From Hordeum vulgare subsp. vulgare (Eukaryota; Streptophyta; Magnoliopsida; Poales; Poaceae), in assembly GCF_904849725.1 (NCBI RefSeq), contig NC_058523.1, positions 166,018,689 to 166,082,688 on the forward strand: a DNA stretch of 64,000 nt. Reading direction: 5' to 3'. Made by a program: the position numbers and the translations under genes. This document shows positions 1 to 11,700 of this stretch, piece after piece. Below the pieces are notes generated by a model. That model did not search any database, had not been told where the DNA came from, and saw nothing but the letters and a program-made list of their open reading frames with translations. Every line of letters starts with the position of its first letter. Position 1 is the first letter of the stretch.

Positions 1-1401
1 GACTATAAAGATGCTCTACAGGTATCTCCGAAGGTGTTCGTCGAGTTAGTATGGATCGAGACTGGGATTTGTCACTCCGTGTGACGGAGAGGTATCTCGG
101 GGCCCACTCGGTAATGCAACATCACACACAAGCCTTGCAAGCAATGTGACTTGGTGTAAGTTGTGGGATCTTGTATTACGGAACGAGTAAAGAGACTTGC
201 TGGTAAACGAGATTGAAATAGGTATGCGGATACTAACGATCGAATCTCGGGCAAGTAACATACTGAAGGACAAAGGGAATGACATACGGGATTATATGAA
301 TCCTTGGCACTGAGGTTCAAACGATAAGATCTTCACAGAATATGTAGGATCCAATATGGGCATCCATGTCCCGCTATTGGATATTGACCGAGGAGTCTCT
401 CGGGTCATGTCTACATAGTTCTCGAACCCGCAGGGTCTGCACACTTAAGGTTCGACGTTGTTTTATGCGTATTTGAGTTATATGGTTGGTTACCGAATGT
501 TGTTCGGAGTCCCGGATGAGATCATGGACGTCACGAGGGTTTCCGGAATGGTCCAGAAACAAAGATTGATATATAGGATGACCTCATTTGATTACTGGAA
601 GGTTTTCGGAGTTACCGGGAATGTACCGGGAATGACGAATGGGTTCCGGGAGTTCACCGGGGGGGCAACCCACCCCGGGGAAGCCCATAGGCATTGGGGG
701 TGGTGCACCAGCCCTTAGTGGGCTGGTGGAACAGCCCAAAAGAGCCCTATGCACCATAGGAAGAAAAATCAAAGAGAAAAGAAAAAAAAGAGGAGGTGGG
801 AAAAGGGGGAAGGACTCCTCCTTCCAAACCTAGTTGGACTCGGTTTGGAAGGGGAGATCTCCCCCCTTGGCTCGGCCGAAGCCCTTAGGGGTCCTTGGAC
901 CCCAAGGCGAGGCTCCCCCTCTTCCCCCTATATATACGGAGGTTTTAGGGCTGATTTCACACAACTTTTCCACGGCAGCCCGACCACATACCTCCACGGT
1001 TTTACCTCTAGATCGTGTTTCCGCGGAGCTCGGGTGGAGCCCTGCTGAGACGAGATCATCGCCAACCTCCGGAGCGCCATCACGCTGCCGGAGAACTCTT
1101 CTACATCTCCGTCTCTCTTGCTGGATCAAGAAGGCCGAGATCATCGTCGAGCTGTACGTGTGCTGAACGCGGAGGTGCCGTCCGTTCGGCACTAGATCGT
1201 GGGACTGATCGCGGGATGGTTCGCGGGGCGGATCGAGGGACGTGAGGATGTTCCACTACATCAACCGCGTTCACTAACGCTTCTGCTGTACGGTCTACAA
1301 GGGTACGTAGATCACACATCCCCTCTCGTAGATGGACATCACCATGATAGGTCTTCGTGTGCGTAGGAATTTTTTTGTTTCCCATGCGACGTTCCCCAAC
1401 A
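1..1401 (+). repeat. 5' LTR of outer BARE1/Angela element (3' 1.4 kb only)
   Basis: It aligns with 27977-29345 over its whole length and ends in CCCCAACA at 1401, immediately before the primer-binding site. Around 880-915 it carries about 20 bp that the 3' LTR lacks. ORFs of 60-150 codons inside it are chance frames; none resembles a retroelement protein. A TATATATA box lies at 929-936. Confidence 0.92.
929..936 (+). promoter_or_regulatory. LTR TATA box (5' LTR, outer BARE1/Angela)
   Basis: TATATATA follows a C/T-rich stretch and is conserved in all four BARE1/Angela LTRs here (929, 28872, and on the minus strand 7357 and 14470). Transcription would start some 30 bp downstream, which marks the U3/R boundary. 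Confidence 0.65.
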
Positions 1402-2633
1402 GTGGCATCATGAGCTAGGTTCATGCGTAGATGTCTTCTCGAGTAGAACACAAAAGTTTTTGTGGGCGGTGATGTGCATTTTGCTGCCCTCCTTAGTCTT
1501 TTCTTGATTCCGCGGTATTGTTGGATCGAAGCGGCTCGGACCGACATTACTCGTACGCTTACGAGAGACTGGTTCCATCGCTACGAGTAACTCCGTTTCT
1601 CAAAGATGACTGGCGGGTGTCCATTTCTCCAACTTTAGTTGAATCGGATTTGACCGAGGAGGTCCTTGGATGAGGTTAAATAGCAATTCATATATCTCCG
1701 TTGTGGTGTTTGCGTAAGTAAGATGCGATCCTACTAGATACCCATGGTCACCACGTAAAACATGCAACAACAAAATTAGAGGACGTCTAACTTGTTTTTG
1801 CAGGGTATGCTTGTGATGTGATATGGCCAACGATGTGATGTGATATATTGGATGTATGAGATGATCATGTTGTAATAGATAATATCGACTTGCATGTCGA
1901 TGGTACGGCAACCGGCAGGAGCTATAGGGTTGTCTTTATAACTAACGTTTGTGCTTGCAGATGCGTTTACTATTTTGCTAGGATGTAGCTTTAGTAGTAA
2001 TAGCATGAGTAGCGCGACAACCCCGATGGCAACACGTTGATGGAGATCATGGTGTGGCGCCGGTGACAAGAAGATTATGCCGGTGCTTTGGTGATGGAGA
2101 TCAAGGAGCACGTGATGATGGCCATATCATGTCACTTATGAATTGCATGTGATGTTAATCCTCTAATGCACCTTATTTTGCTTAGAACGACGGTAGCATT
2201 ATGAGGTGATCTCTCACTAAAATTTCAAGACGAAATTGTGTTCTCCCCGACTGTGCACCGTTGCTACAGTTCGTCGTTTCGAGACACCACGTGATGATCG
2301 GGTGTGATAGACTCAACGTTCACATACAACGGGTGCAAAACAGTTGCGCACGCGGAACACTCGGTTAAGCTTGACGAGCCTAGCATGTGCAGACATGGCC
2401 TCGGAACACATGAGACCGAAAGGTCGATCATGAATCATATAGATGATATGATTACCATGGGGATGCTTACCACTAAAACTATGCTCGACTCACGTGATGA
2501 TCGGACTTGAGCTAGTGTAACTGGATCATGAACCACTCAAATGACTAGAGAGATGTACTTTTTGAGTGGGAGTTTAGCGAGTAATTGGATTAAGTTAAAC
2601 TCTAATTATCTTGAACATAGTCTAAGTCCACTT
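1402..2633 (+). other. Primer-binding site and untranslated leader of outer BARE1/Angela
   Basis: The primer-binding site starts at 1403 (TGGCATCATGAGCTAGG), one base after the LTR, and is initiator-tRNA-Met-like. The remaining ~1.2 kb is leader RNA with no credible ORF. It matches the minus-strand leader at 12747-14004. The Sirevirus entered at 2633/2634, duplicating CACTT (2629-2633 and 23506-23510). The last 28 bp of leader before gag therefore lie beyond 23505. Confidence 0.8.
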
Positions 2634-2956
2634 TGTTGAGGCATAGTTTATGCCTAAGTAATTTTGGTGATTGATGACAGCACCGTACAGGACTAATCGT
2701 GTGTGTCAAGGTTTCAGGTAACACTCGTCAACGGCACAAGACGACACGTCTCCTCTCTTCTGGAACGGAAGCACGGCGCTCTCTACGATTCTCTTTATTT
2801 GAGTCATAGGAAAGCCGTACTATTAAGAGGGGATCCGTAGTGGAAAGGTTTGGGTGGAATCTATCTTTACACACGCACACTTCACATTCTCCCTTTCCTT
2901 ATCTTTTGGAGCGGCCCTCGCCTATTCGTCTCGTTTATCTCTGCAAAATGGTCCCC

Positions 2957-3323
2957 AGCGGTAGTACCGCTGGACTGCCAGCGGTAGTACCGCTGGCCAG
3001 CGGTAGTACCGCCCCTGGTCAGCGGTAGTACCGCTCCAGGTGTTTTGTTCCACCTACCTAGCGGTAGTTTGTGGACGGACCCTTTTGCGAAGACTTTCCC
3101 GGCGGTAGTAGTGCTTGTGCACTACCAAGGGGCCGGCGGTAGTACCGCTGGAGGCCCAGCGGTAGTACCGCTGGTGTCAGCGGTAGTACCGCTGGAGGCC
3201 CAGCGGTAGTACCGCTGGTGTCAGCGGTAGTACCGCTGGAGGCCCAGCGGTAGTACCGCTGCAGCCAGCGGTAGTACCGCCAGGCAGCGGTAGTACCGCT
3301 CAGGCACAGCGGTAGTACCGCTG
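2957..3323 (+). repeat. Array of 15-bp odd palindromes in Sirevirus LTR
   Basis: There are thirteen copies of AGCGGTAGTACCGCT or close variants, each self-complementary around a central G. Short spacers such as CTGGAGGCCC and CTGGTGT separate them. A gap near 3060-3135 holds half units. The array ends about 50 bp upstream of the TATA box, where transcription-factor sites would be expected. Sireviruses are known for palindromic motifs in their control regions; which protein binds these is unknown to me. Confidence 0.9.
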
Positions 3324-3368
3324 GTCCTCGGGCAGAGAGTGGGAAAACGGTCTGATTTTCCCCCCCAC

Positions 3369-3376
3369 TATATAAA
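3369..3376 (+). promoter_or_regulatory. LTR TATA box of the Sirevirus
   Basis: TATATAAA follows a poly-C run directly after the palindrome array. It is repeated at 22764-22771 in the 3' LTR. The same layout, array then TATATAAA then GGG, recurs inside the element at 19324-19650. Confidence 0.75.
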
Positions 3377-4106
3377 GGGTTCTTCTAGCTGAGGAACCCT
3401 ATCTTACCTCTCTAAGCTCCATTGTTGCTCCACAAGCTCTAAAGTGCCCGATCTCTCTCCCTAGCCAATCAAACTTGTTGATTCTTTAGGGATTGGTTGA
3501 GAAGGCCTAGATCCACACTTCCACCAAGAGAAAAGTTGATTCCCCCACCAATCCCTTGCGGATCTTGTTACTCTTGGATGTTTGAGCATCCTAGACGGTT
3601 GAGGTCACCTCGAAGCCATATTCCATTGTGGTGAAGCTTCGTGGTCTAGTTGGGAGCCTCCAAGCTTTGTGTGGAGTTGCCCCAACCTGTTTGTAAAGGT
3701 TCGGTCGCCGCCTTCAAGGGCACCTATAGTGGAATCACGGTACCTTGCATCGTGCGAGGGCGTGAGGAGAATACGGTGGCCTTAGTGGCTTTTTGGGGAG
3801 CATTGTGCCTCCACACCGCTCCAACGGAGACGTACTTCCTGTCAAAGGGAAGGAACTTCGATAACACATCCTCGTCTCGATCGGTTCCACTTGTGGTTAT
3901 CTCTAACCTTTACTTTGTATTTGCGTATGCTTGTGACTATATCTTACGTATCTTAATAGCTCTTGTTGTTAACTTCTAGAGGGTTCACCTCTTTGCCATA
4001 TTATTTGTGAACCCGTATAGTGTTTACCTTAACTTGTTAAGATTAATTAAAAAGTGGTCGTTGTCTATTCACCCCCCCTCTAGCCAACCATATCGATCCT
4101 TTCAAT

Positions 4107-4118
4107 TGGTATCAGAGC
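4107..4118 (+). promoter_or_regulatory. Primer-binding site, initiator tRNA-Met
   Basis: TGGTATCAGAGC lies two bases after the LTR end (4104). It is complementary to the 3' end of plant initiator tRNA-Met and primes minus-strand DNA synthesis. Confidence 0.9.
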
Positions 4119-4155
4119 CACGTCTCTTTATTAGGGGTTTAACCACCCGAAGAGT

Positions 4156-6699
4156 ATGGAAGGCGGAGAGGAAATTAACCGTGGGCAACCCGAGGACATG
4201 GACTTGACTTCAGTCACAAGGGACGACTTGAATACGGCTATGGCCGCCCTCAAGACGTCCTTGACGAGCGAAGTCAAAACCATGCTTAAAGAATTAATTG
4301 ATGGTCTTAAAAGTTCACCCGGACCGGCTTTAGTGGTTAAACCCACCATTTCCGATTCGGAGGCCAACTCCTCTAAGGAAGCGGCTAAAGGTATGCAACC
4401 TGCTTCACCTCACGAAAAGGATGGGACTGGAACATATGCTTCGGTTCCACCTCCCATGACATATGGAGGACCCGTTCTCGCACCTCGTCTTAATCCTGTT
4501 GGTCCTCCTCCTAAACTTGTGAAAGGTGACTTTGCTAACTGGGTATTTTCTATTAAGTCTCATTTGAATCACAGCTCAACAAACTTGTGGAGAATTATCG
4601 AGCAAGGATATTATCCCCATGACCCAAGCAACCTCACTCCAAGAGAAGATGCAGACAATCAATATAATCACTCTGCGCTGTTTATTCTCCAGTCTGTTGT
4701 ACCACCTGAAGATCTTCCCCACTTGCGTCCCTTCACATTGGCCAAGGATTGTTGGGAGCATATTATGGTACTGTACAAGGGAAGCTCAAGTATTCAACGA
4801 TCCAACTACGAAGTGATACTTGATAAGGCCGTTGAGTTTGTGATGAAGGAAGACGAGGACCCTCGTGATCTCTATCGGAGGGTGACTGCTATAGCTGTGG
4901 CACTAAAGGATCATGGGAGTAAGGATGTGGATGATACATGGTTCAAGCGCAAGTTTCTCAAAGCCATCATGCCTTTCAATAAGGCCATGTCATCTGTCAT
5001 TCGTCAGCGGCCAGACTTCCACTCCTTGTCTTCCAGTGAAGTGTTGGATGAGTTCATTGCAATGTCAATCATGAACGAAACAGCCGACAATGCACTTGCT
5101 CGTGTCCGATCAAAAACCACTTCACCCAACCTTGTGTTGAAAGCAAGAGCAATGCTTGAAGAAGAAGAAGAAGAGGAGGAAGAGGAGAGCTGCCCTGAAG
5201 ACACAAGGTATGCTTATCATGAGCACATGGCTCTTGCATCAAGGCAATTCTGGGGAAATAAAAGGAACTCAAGACCCACCTTCAACAAGAACAACTCGAG
5301 TGGTTTCAAACCCAAACAACGAGTGAGGACATGTTATTACTGTGGCAACGTGAGTCACTTCGTGGCAGAATGTCCCTATGAGAAGAGGGAAGACAACGGA
5401 GGCAAGCTAATTCGCAAAGACAAAACCAAATCATTTCCAATCAAGAACAACTTTGTGAAGAAACCTCACCCAAAAGGGATGGTGGCCCTGGAGGAGTATC
5501 CTTCTGATGATGATGGCGATGATGATGATACAGTGGCAACGGCAACTGTTGCTATCGCCACTACCTCTTCCCAGAAGGTGTCTCTCTTCAACGCCCCCAA
5601 CGAGAACCACATCACCAAGTGCCTCATGGCAAAAGGTACCAATCAGGTAACTCCCATCATTAAGACCAACATTGCTTCTGCTCCTTTATTGTTAAATTGT
5701 GTAGAAGGTAGTGATGTTGGAGAGCTTAATGAGAATGATCTTGATAAGTTTCTATGCACTATTAAGGGAGAACCCAAGAAGCACTTTGTTGCTCTCTTGG
5801 AACAACTGGGTGAGGCCACTGACCTCATTGAGTCTCATGAGGAGACTATCTCCGAGCTACAGGGACATAGCCGTGACTATGCCGATGAAATTGCCGAATT
5901 ATCTAGTGCTCTAGAAGAAGAGCGCACTCTTCGTTTGGCTCTTGAGGAGTCATATAACGATGACTGCGCTAAAATGCAAAAGAAACTAGATAATGATGTT
6001 GTTCTTACTCGCATGCTTAAATCAGAGAAGTATGCTCTTGAAGTTGGCCGTGACAGACTCAAAGAAGAGTTTGACATACTTGACAAGGCCCACAAAGCCT
6101 TGAAAGGTGTTCATTTCTCTCTGAAAGAGTCTCATGATCAACTCCAAGCAAAGCTTACCAAGGAGATCTCTACTTGTCCTCCCTTTGTGTTAATTGATAA
6201 TACTTGTGCAACTAACCCTTGTTGTGAGCATGTTCATCTTATGGAGGAAAATGCCAAGTTAAAAGAGAAACTTGAGAAGGGCCTTGCGGCATGCAGACAA
6301 GGTGAGAAGAGTCCGAACGATCTCTTGAGCACTCAAAAGGGTGTTGTAGGAAAAGAAGGACTTGGACTTACCTCCAAGTCAAAAGGTAAAAGGAAGAACA
6401 AGAACAAACGATCTCTCACCCTCATGGACATCTTTGTCAAAGAGGGTGAGGGGACTCAGAAGGTGAACAGGAAAATGGTGGACCATGGGAACCCCAAGAA
6501 GGGCAAAAATGTTCCTACTAACACAGCCGGCAAACTCAATTCTTCTTATGTTTTATGTTGTGCTAGTGATGGGCATGTTTATGCCAGATTTGCTGGTTCC
6601 TACGATGAAGATATTGAATGGGCTATCTGGGTTCCTAAGACCCTTGTCTCTAACATGAAAGGACCCATTAAAAAATGGGTACCTAAAACCAAGCCTTGA
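4156..6699 (+). CDS. gag: Sirevirus Gag, large coiled-coil form
   Basis: This is the only long retroelement ORF here that runs unbroken from ATG to stop (847 codons). It is the capsid/nucleocapsid protein that packages element RNA. A UBN2-type gag core spans roughly residues 110-330. A run of ten or more glutamates follows near 335-345. A CX2CX4HX4C zinc knuckle has its cysteines and histidine at 393, 396, 401 and 406. A long charged region with heptad-like spacing, probably coiled coil, covers about 545-690, followed by a Cys-rich patch and a Lys/Arg-rich tail. The start lies 38 bp after the primer site. Pol begins 5 bp after the stop in another frame (+1), so pol expression would need a frameshift or a processed RNA. 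Expression is not shown. Confidence 0.92.
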   Translation: MEGGEEINRGQPEDMDLTSVTRDDLNTAMAALKTSLTSEVKTMLKELIDGLKSSPGPALVVKPTISDSEANSSKEAAKGMQPASPHEKDGTGTYASVPPPMTYGGPVLAPRLNPVGPPPKLVKGDFANWVFSIKSHLNHSSTNLWRIIEQGYYPHDPSNLTPREDADNQYNHSALFILQSVVPPEDLPHLRPFTLAKDCWEHIMVLYKGSSSIQRSNYEVILDKAVEFVMKEDEDPRDLYRRVTAIAVALKDHGSKDVDDTWFKRKFLKAIMPFNKAMSSVIRQRPDFHSLSSSEVLDEFIAMSIMNETADNALARVRSKTTSPNLVLKARAMLEEEEEEEEEESCPEDTRYAYHEHMALASRQFWGNKRNSRPTFNKNNSSGFKPKQRVRTCYYCGNVSHFVAECPYEKREDNGGKLIRKDKTKSFPIKNNFVKKPHPKGMVALEEYPSDDDGDDDDTVATATVAIATTSSQKVSLFNAPNENHITKCLMAKGTNQVTPIIKTNIASAPLLLNCVEGSDVGELNENDLDKFLCTIKGEPKKHFVALLEQLGEATDLIESHEETISELQGHSRDYADEIAELSSALEEERTLRLALEESYNDDCAKMQKKLDNDVVLTRMLKSEKYALEVGRDRLKEEFDILDKAHKALKGVHFSLKESHDQLQAKLTKEISTCPPFVLIDNTCATNPCCEHVHLMEENAKLKEKLEKGLAACRQGEKSPNDLLSTQKGVVGKEGLGLTSKSKGKRKNKNKRSLTLMDIFVKEGEGTQKVNRKMVDHGNPKKGKNVPTNTAGKLNSSYVLCCASDGHVYARFAGSYDEDIEWAIWVPKTLVSNMKGPIKKWVPKTKP

Positions 6700-6703
6700 T
6701 CTT

Positions 6704-6891
6704 TTGCAGGAATTTGCTTCCGGTGGGGTGTCATGGTTGCTCGATAGTGGAGCAACAAATCATATGACCGGAAGCAAGGACTTAGTGGTGGATGTGCATC
6801 CTTCTCCATCTATGCCCACCCATGTCCAATTCGCCGATGCATCCTCGTCAAAGGTATTGGGATTTGGTAAGGTGGTCGTCTCTCAAGATTT
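6704..6891 (+). pseudogene. pol: Sirevirus pol, 5' part (protease)
   Basis: The retropepsin active-site motif LDSGATNHMTGS begins about 12 residues in, the form usual for Copia proteases. The frame is +1 relative to gag. It is cut at 6891 by insertion of a minus-strand BARE1/Angela element, and codons resume at 15829 after the duplicated GATTT. The two halves would be in frame if the insert and one target copy were absent. The open frame continuing to 7192 is LTR sequence and not protein. Confidence 0.85.
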
Positions 6892-8715
6892 TGTTGGGGA
6901 ACGTCGCATGGGAAACAAAAATTTTCCTACGCGCACGAAGACCTATCATGGTGATGTCCATCTACGAGAGGGGATGAGTGATCTACGTACCCTTGTAGAT
7001 CGTACAGCAGAAGCGTTAGAGAACGCGGTTGATGTAGTGGAACGTCCTCACGTCCCTCGATCCGCCCCGCGAACAATCCCGCGATCAGTCCCACGATCTA
7101 GTACCGAACGGACGGCACCTCCGCGTTCAGCACATGTACAGCTCGACGATGATCTCGGCCTTCTTGATCCAGCAAGAGAGACGGAGAGGTAGAAGAGTTC
7201 TCCGGCAGCGTGACGGCGCTCCGGAGGTTGGTGATGATCTTGTCTCAGCAGGGCTCCGCCCGAGCTCCGCAGAAACACGATCTAGAGGAAAAACTATGGA
7301 GGTATGTGGTCGAGCAGCCGTGAGAAAGTCGTCTCAAATCTGCCCTAAAAGCCCCATATATATAGGAGGAGGGAGGGGGACCTTGCCTTGGGGTCCAAGG
7401 GATCCCCAAGGGGTCGGCCGAGCCAAGGGGGGGAGGACTCCCCCCCCAAACCGAGTTGGACTTGGTTTGGTGGGAGGAGTCCCCCTCCCTTCCCACTTCT
7501 TCCCTCTTTTTTTTTTCTTTTCCTTTGATTTTCTTATCTTGGTGCATAGGCCTCCTTGGGGCTGTCCCACCAGCCCACTAAGGGCTGGTGTGTCTCCCCA
7601 AATCCTATGGGCTTCCCCGGGGTGGGTTGCCCCCCCCGGTGAACTCCCGGAACCCATTCGTCATTCCCGGTACATTCCCGGTAACTCCGAAAAACCTTCC
7701 GGTAATCAAATGAGGTCATCCTATATATCAATCTTCGTTTCCGGACCATTCCGGAAACCCTCGTGACGTCCGTGATCTCATCCGGGACTCCGAACAACAT
7801 TCGGTAACCAACCATATAACTCAAATACGCATAAAACAACGTCGAACCTTAAGTGTGCAGACCCTGCGGGTTCGAGAACTATGTAGACATGACCCGAGAG
7901 ACTCCTCGGTCAATATCCAATAGCGGGACCTGGATGCCCATATTGGATCCCACATATTCTACGAAGATCTTACCGTTTGAACCTCAGTGCCAAGGATTTG
8001 TATAATCCCGTATGTCATTCCCTTTGTCCTTCGGTATGTTACTTGCCCGAGATTCGATCGTCAGTATCCGCATACCTATTTCAATCTCGTTTACCGGCAA
8101 GTCTCTTTACTCTATCCGTAATACAAGATCCCACAACTTACACTAAGTTACATTGCTTGCAAGGCTTGTGTGTGATGTTGTATTACCGAGTGGGCCCCAA
8201 GATACCTCTCCGTCACACGGAGTGACAAATCCCAGTCTTGATCCATAGTAACTCAACTAACACCTTCGGAGATACCTGTAGAGCATCTTTATAGTCACCC
8301 AGTTACGTTGCGACGTTTGATACACACAAAGCATTCCTCCGGTGTTAGTGAGTTATATGATCTCATGGTCATAGGAATAAATACTTGACACGCAGAAAAC
8401 AGTAGCAACAAAATGACACGATCAACATGCTACGTCTATTAGTTTGGGTCTAGTCCATCACGTGATTCTCCTAATGACGTGACCCAGTTATCAAGCAACA
8501 ACACCTTGTTCATAATCAGAAGACACTGACTATCATCGATCAACTGGCTAGCCAACTAGAGGCATGCTAGGGACGGTGTTTTGTCTATGTATCCACACAT
8601 GTAAATGAGTCTTCATTCAATACAATTATAGCATGGATAATAAACTATTATCTTGATACAGGAATTATAATAATAACTTTACATTTATTATTGCCTCTAG
8701 GGCATAATTCCAACA
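6892..8715 (-). repeat. 3' LTR of inner BARE1/Angela element
   Basis: On the plus strand it runs from TGTTGGGGAACG to CATAATTCCAACA. TATATATA is at 7357-7364, read on the minus strand. Several open frames of 60-210 codons cross it but show no protein-family signal. Confidence 0.95.
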
Positions 8716-8726
8716 GTCTCCCACTT
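8716..8726 (-). promoter_or_regulatory. Polypurine tract of inner BARE1/Angela
   Basis: On the minus strand AAGTGGGAGAC abuts the 3' LTR. It is the plus-strand DNA primer and is identical to the tract at 27549-27559 of the outer copy. Confidence 0.85.
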
Positions 8727-8767
8727 GCACTAGAGTCAATAATCTAGCCCTCACATCACCATGTGAA

Positions 8768-11700
8768 TTACATTGTAATAAATCTAACACCCATACAGTT
8801 CTGGTGTCGATCATGTTTTGGCCGTGGAAGAGGTTTAGTCAGCGGGTCTGCTACATTCAGATCCGTGTGCACTTTGCATATATTTACGTCCTCCTCCTCG
8901 ACGTAGTCGCGGATGAGGTTGAAGCGTCGTTTGATGTGTCTGGTCTTCTTGTGAAACCTTGGTTCCTTTGCTAAGGCAATGGCACCAGTGTTGTCACAGA
9001 ATAAGGTTATTGGATCCAGTGCACTTGGCACCACTCCAAGATCCGTCATGAACTGCTTCATCCAGACACCCTCCTTAGCTGCCTCCGAGGCAGCCATGTA
9101 CTCCGCTTCACATGTAGAATCTGCTACGACGCTTTGCTTGGAACTGCACCAGCTTACTGCACCCCCATTAAGAATAAATACGTATCCAGTTTGCGACTTA
9201 GAGTCGTCCGGATCTGTGTCAAAGCTTGCATCAATGTAACCTTTTACGGCGAGCTCTTCGTCACCTCCATACACGAGAAACATCTCCTTAGTCCTTTTCA
9301 GGTACTTCAGGATATTCTTGACCGCTGTCCAATGATCCACTCCTGGATTACTCTGGAACCTGCCTGCCATACTTATGGCCAGGCTAACATCCGGTCTAGT
9401 GCACAGCATTGCATACATGATAGAACCTATGGCTGAAGCATAGGTGACGGAGCGCATATGCTCTCTATCTTCATCAGTTGCTGGGCACTGAGTCTTACTC
9501 AATCTCGTACCTTGTAACACTGGCAAGAACCCTTTCTTGGACTGTTCCATTTTGAACCTCTTCAAAACTTTATCAAGGTATGTGCTTTGTGAAAGTCCTA
9601 TCAGGCGTTTCGATCTATCCCTATAGATCTTAATGCCTAGAATGTAAGCAGCTTCTCCTAGGTCCTTCATAGAGAAACTTTTATTCAAGTAACCTTTTAT
9701 GCTCTCCAAAAGCTCTACATTGTTTCCAATCAGTAATATGTCATCCACATATAATATTAGAAATGCCACAGAGCTCCCACTCACTTTCTTGTAAATACAA
9801 GATTCTCCAACCACTTGTATAAACCCAAATGCTTTGATCACCTCATCAAAGCGTTTGTTCCAACTCCGAGATGCTTGCACCAGTCCATAAATGGATCGCT
9901 GGAGCTTGCACACTTTGTCAGCATTTTTAGGATCGACAAAACCTTCGGGTTGCATCATATACAACTCTTCCTTAAGGAAACCGTTAAGGAATGCCGTTTT
10001 GACATCCATCTGCCAGATTTCATAATCGAAAAATGCAGCTATTGCTAACATGATTCTGACGGACTTAAGCATCGCTACGGGTGAGAAGGTCTCATCGTAG
10101 TCAACTCCTGGAACTTGTGAAAAACCCTTTGCCACAAGTCGAGCTTTATAAACGGTCACATTACCTTCAGCGTCCGTCTTCTTCTTAAAGATCCATTTGT
10201 TCTGAATAGCCTTGCGGCCCTCAGGCAGTATCTCCAAAGTCCACACTTTGTTCTCATACATGGATCCTATCTCGGATTTCATGGCTTCTAGCCATTTGTT
10301 GGAATCTGGGCCCACCATTGCTTCTTCATAATTCGCAGGTTCATTGTTGTCTAACAACATGATTGATAAGACGGGATTACCGTACCACTCTGGAGCAGCG
10401 CGTGATCTCGTCGACCTGCGTGGTTCAACAGAAACTTGAACTGGAGTTTCATGATCATCATCATTAACTTCCTCCTCAACCGGCGTCGCAACGACAGAGG
10501 TTTCCCCTTGCCCTGCGCCACCATCCAGAGGGATGAGAGATTCGACAACCTCGTCAAGTTCTATCTTCCTCCCACTCAATTCTCTCGAGAGAAACCTTCT
10601 CGAGAAAAGTTCCGTTCTTAGCAACAAACACTTTGCCCTCGGATTTGAGATAGAAGGTGTACCCAACTGTCTCTTTTGGGTAACCTATGAAGACACACTT
10701 TTCCGCTTTGGGTTCCAGCTTTTCAGGCTGAAGCTTTTTGACATAAGCATCACATCCCCAAACTTTAAGAAACGACAACTTCGGTCTTTTGCCATACCAC
10801 AGTTCGTATGGTGTCGTCTCAACGGATTTTGATGGTGCCCTATTTAAAGTGAATGCAGCTGTTTCTAATGCATAACCCCAAAAGGATAACGGCAAATCAG
10901 TAAGAGACATCATAGATCGCACCATCTCTAACAAAGTACGATTACGACGTTCGGACACACCATTACGCTGTGGTGTTCCAGGCGGTGTTAATTGCGAAAC
11001 AATTCCACATTGTCTTAAGTGAGTACCAAACTCGAAACTCAGATATTCACCCCCACGATCAGACCGTAGGAACTTGATCTTCTTGTTACGATGATTTTCC
11101 ACTTCACTCTGAAATTGCTTGAACTTTTCAAATGTTTCAGACTTGTGCTTCATCAAGTAGACATAACCATATCTACTTAAATCGTCAGTGAAGGTGAGAA
11201 AATAACGATATCCGCCGCGTGCCTCCACGCTCATTGGACCACACACATCGGTATGTATGATTTCCAACAAGTCACTTGCGCGCTCCATTGTTCCGGAGAA
11301 CGGAGTCTTAGTCATCTTGCCCATGAGGCATGGTTCGCACGTGTCAAGTGAATCAAAGTCAAGTGACTCCAAAAGTCCATCAGCATGGAGTTTCTTCATG
11401 CGCTTTACACCAATATGACCCAAGCGGCAGTGCCACAAAAATATGGCGCTATCATTGTTTACTCTAACTCTTTTGGTCTCAATGTTATGTATATGCGTAT
11501 CGCTATCGAGATTCAATATGAACAATCCTCTCACATTCGGTGCATGACCATAAAAGATGTTACTCATAGAAATAGAACAACCATTATTCTCAGATTTAAA
11601 AGAGTAACCGTCTCGCAATAAACAAGATCCAGATATAATGTTCATGCTCAACGCAGGCACTAAATAACAATGATTTAAGTTCATCACTAATCCCGATGGT

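Larger units (their letters stand above)
2634..4104 (+). repeat. 5' LTR of the Sirevirus
   Basis: This 1471-bp LTR starts TGTTGAGGCATAG and ends in CCTTTCA. It holds 13 copies of a 15-bp palindrome, then TATATAAA, then a leader. The 3' copy is 22073-23505 (1433 bp); much of the length difference is palindrome units lost there. The frame at 3650-3979 that appears open is part of the LTR and has a twin at 23066-23530, so I do not call it a gene. Confidence 0.93.

Noticed and set aside
1101..1547. 148-codon minus-strand ORF (twins at 6704-7192 and 13859-14305)
   Set aside because: It crosses the LTR/leader boundary of BARE1/Angela, varies between copies, is antisense to the element and has no domain.
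2957..3323. CRISPR-like array of short repeats with spacers
   Set aside because: The units are short palindromes with irregular, often repeated spacers inside a retrotransposon LTR that has a second copy at 22395. The genome is a plant; there are no cas genes.
3650..3979. Open frame in the Sirevirus LTR, twin at 23066-23530
   Set aside because: It is U5 leader sequence downstream of the TATA box. It differs in frame length between the LTRs and shows no protein similarity.
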